Under the pieces are notes generated by a model. That model did no database searches. It saw nothing but the letters and a program-made list of their open reading frames with translations, and was not told the DNA's origin. Below, piece by piece: positions 63,253 to 64,000 of a stretch of 64,000 nucleotides of DNA; within the stretch, counting starts at the first letter, position 1; every line of letters begins with the position of its first letter. This DNA is from Flavobacterium sp. TAB 87 (GTDB lineage: Bacteria; Bacteroidota; Bacteroidia; Flavobacteriales; Flavobacteriaceae). Where the stretch lies: NCBI RefSeq assembly GCF_001529295.1, contig NZ_LLWK01000035.1:124001-188000 (forward strand), written 5' to 3'. Position numbers and translations under genes: made by a program.

Positions 63253-63606
63253 ATGATGAGTATAAAAGCACCAAATGGTTTTCCTAAAATTGCATTATGC
63301 CGTATAGTTCATGCAAAAAGTGGTTTGTTTTTTAATGGTTATGATAAATATTATAATTCTTCAAAAGGAAAAAACACTCTATCCGTAACAAATTATGAAA
63401 GTATTTTTTGTGCAAATAAAGAAGAAAAAGAAATCTTAGTAGAAGTTTTTGAAGGAAATATTGTTGTTAAAAATGATAAAGAATATATTAGGAATGTAAT
63501 TGTATATGCAGGTAGCGAAATACACAAAATACTTGCTGAATATTATACAGAATATGAGTATTTACCAATAGAAGATTTTAAGATTAAACGTGTAATAAAT
63601 ATGTAA
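63253..63606 (+). CDS. hypothetical protein
   Basis: This 117-residue protein begins MMSIKAPNGFPKIALCRIVH. It has no signal peptide or membrane segment, and alternates predicted strands and helices: ESIFCANKEEKEILVEVFEGNIV and NVIVYAGSEIHKILAEYYTEYEY. I do not recognise a family. It stands after a 234-bp gap with no visible terminator, and is 3 bp upstream of the decayed ORF at 63610, so the two may once have been an operon. Confidence 0.5.
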   Translation: MMSIKAPNGFPKIALCRIVHAKSGLFFNGYDKYYNSSKGKNTLSVTNYESIFCANKEEKEILVEVFEGNIVVKNDKEYIRNVIVYAGSEIHKILAEYYTEYEYLPIEDFKIKRVINM

Positions 63607-63609
63607 TTT

Positions 63610-63857
63610 ATGGATATAGTTAAATTTAAAGTCAGTTCTAAAACCATTAAAATTGAAGTGCGTAATACCAATAATTATGTGTTTGATTTTAATAAAGCTG
63701 TAGAAATGGAGAAAGATGATCGAGAAGTGTATTGAAATTATAAACTGCTTTAGATTTACTATTTAGAAAAGAAAATGTGATTGGAATAAAAAATCAAATT
63801 TCGCCAAATCAAACCAATATACTCGACCAAATAAATGAGGTACGAGAGTTAGAATAA
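63610..63857 (+). pseudogene. decayed small ORF (stop plus frameshift)
   Basis: An ATG at 63610 gives 41 codons (MDIVKFKVSSKTIKIEVRNT...EKDDREVY) to a TGA at 63733. A second frame shifted by one base then runs without stop to TAA at 63855, reading TALDLLFRKENVIGIKNQIS and PNQTNILDQINEVRELE. One substitution (TGA for TGG) and one missing A near 63745 would join them into a single protein of about 80 residues. I see this as a disrupted gene, or as a small gene followed by a chance frame. Confidence 0.4.
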
Positions 63858-64000
63858 ATTGTGGAATATTTTTCCAATAAAACATTATATACTATGTAAA
63901 GTATCCAAAAATAGACGAATTTTTACATATCATTTTACCTAATATTTATTACTAAAATTTAGTCATTAATTAAAAAGACATGAGAAGAAAATAATTTAAA

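Larger units (their letters stand above)
57906..64000. mobile_element. possible integrated element or accessory region at tRNA-Arg
   Basis: A large serine recombinase gene converges onto and overlaps tRNA-Arg, and AT-rich accessory genes follow. They include a small secreted Cys protein, an HNH nuclease, decayed ORFs and overlapping hydrolase/SnoaL remnants. No matching far attachment site or conjugation/phage genes are visible, and the histone-like gene at 59958 could be backbone. The extent beyond about 59.7 kb is therefore uncertain, and the far end is outside the window. Confidence 0.35.

Overview
The window reads as a chromosome segment of a Flavobacterium-like member of the Bacteroidota. 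The evidence is low G+C, SusC/SusD outer-membrane pairs, carboxypeptidase-regulatory-domain TonB receptors, a short MenE, an Hc1/histone-H1-like 58-residue protein, and several promoters of the Bacteroidota form TTG-N17-20-TAnnTTTG. Almost everything is chromosomal housekeeping or catabolic DNA until about 57.9 kb, where a tRNA-Arg gene is followed by a large serine recombinase and AT-rich accessory genes.

Layout. 0-4 kb: a truncated secreted-protein start, RNase P RNA (minus strand), small membrane and lipoproteins, and a YbiT-type ABC-F protein. 4.2-17.3 kb: an amino-sugar (GlcNAc/chitin oligomer) locus. On the minus strand it has susC-susD-nagB-hexosaminidase, and on the plus strand a LytS/LytTR-type sensor-regulator pair and an NagP/FucP-type sugar permease. 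Oligomers would be bound and imported by SusCD, cut by the GH20 enzyme, moved across the inner membrane by the permease, and processed by a two-domain NagB-PIG-L protein. No nagA is seen in the window. 17.4-25.4 kb: transaldolase, SDR, SRP RNA (minus), glutaminyl cyclase, hutI, SIMPL protein, rhomboid, acyltransferase and PAP2 phosphatase.

25.4-32 kb: a DNA-damage/mutagenesis block. A self-cleaving-type S24 repressor is divergent from dinB and a dnaE2-like polymerase, followed by alkB and a DUF1810 gene. Two operator-like direct repeats lie in the divergent promoter region. 32-38.8 kb: a copper block with an HMA/DUF3347 lipoprotein, an HMA-AraC fusion regulator, a CopA ATPase with HMBD domains, and a Met-rich multicopper oxidase with a C-terminal barrel-like extension. 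39-47.4 kb: a hemerythrin-like/PAS protein, menE, a CPBP protease, arsC, a TonB receptor and fumC. 47.8-50.7 kb: a LacI regulator, KDG kinase and KDPG/KHG aldolase with a 32-bp palindromic operator candidate. 51-57.7 kb: a TetR-controlled efflux operon (TolC, HlyD, two ABC ATPases, two ABC-2 permeases) with a clear promoter and operator palindrome.

57.9-64 kb: tRNA-Arg(ACG), whose 3' half and terminator are read antisense as the C-terminal codons of the serine recombinase. After that come a histone-H1-like gene, an alpha/beta hydrolase overlapping an N-terminally shortened SnoaL-like ORF, a small Cys/His secreted protein coupled to an HNH nuclease, and unrecognised or decayed small ORFs. This end is the least explained part of the window. 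The other end of any element is not visible.

No CRISPR array, IS transposase or rRNA was seen.
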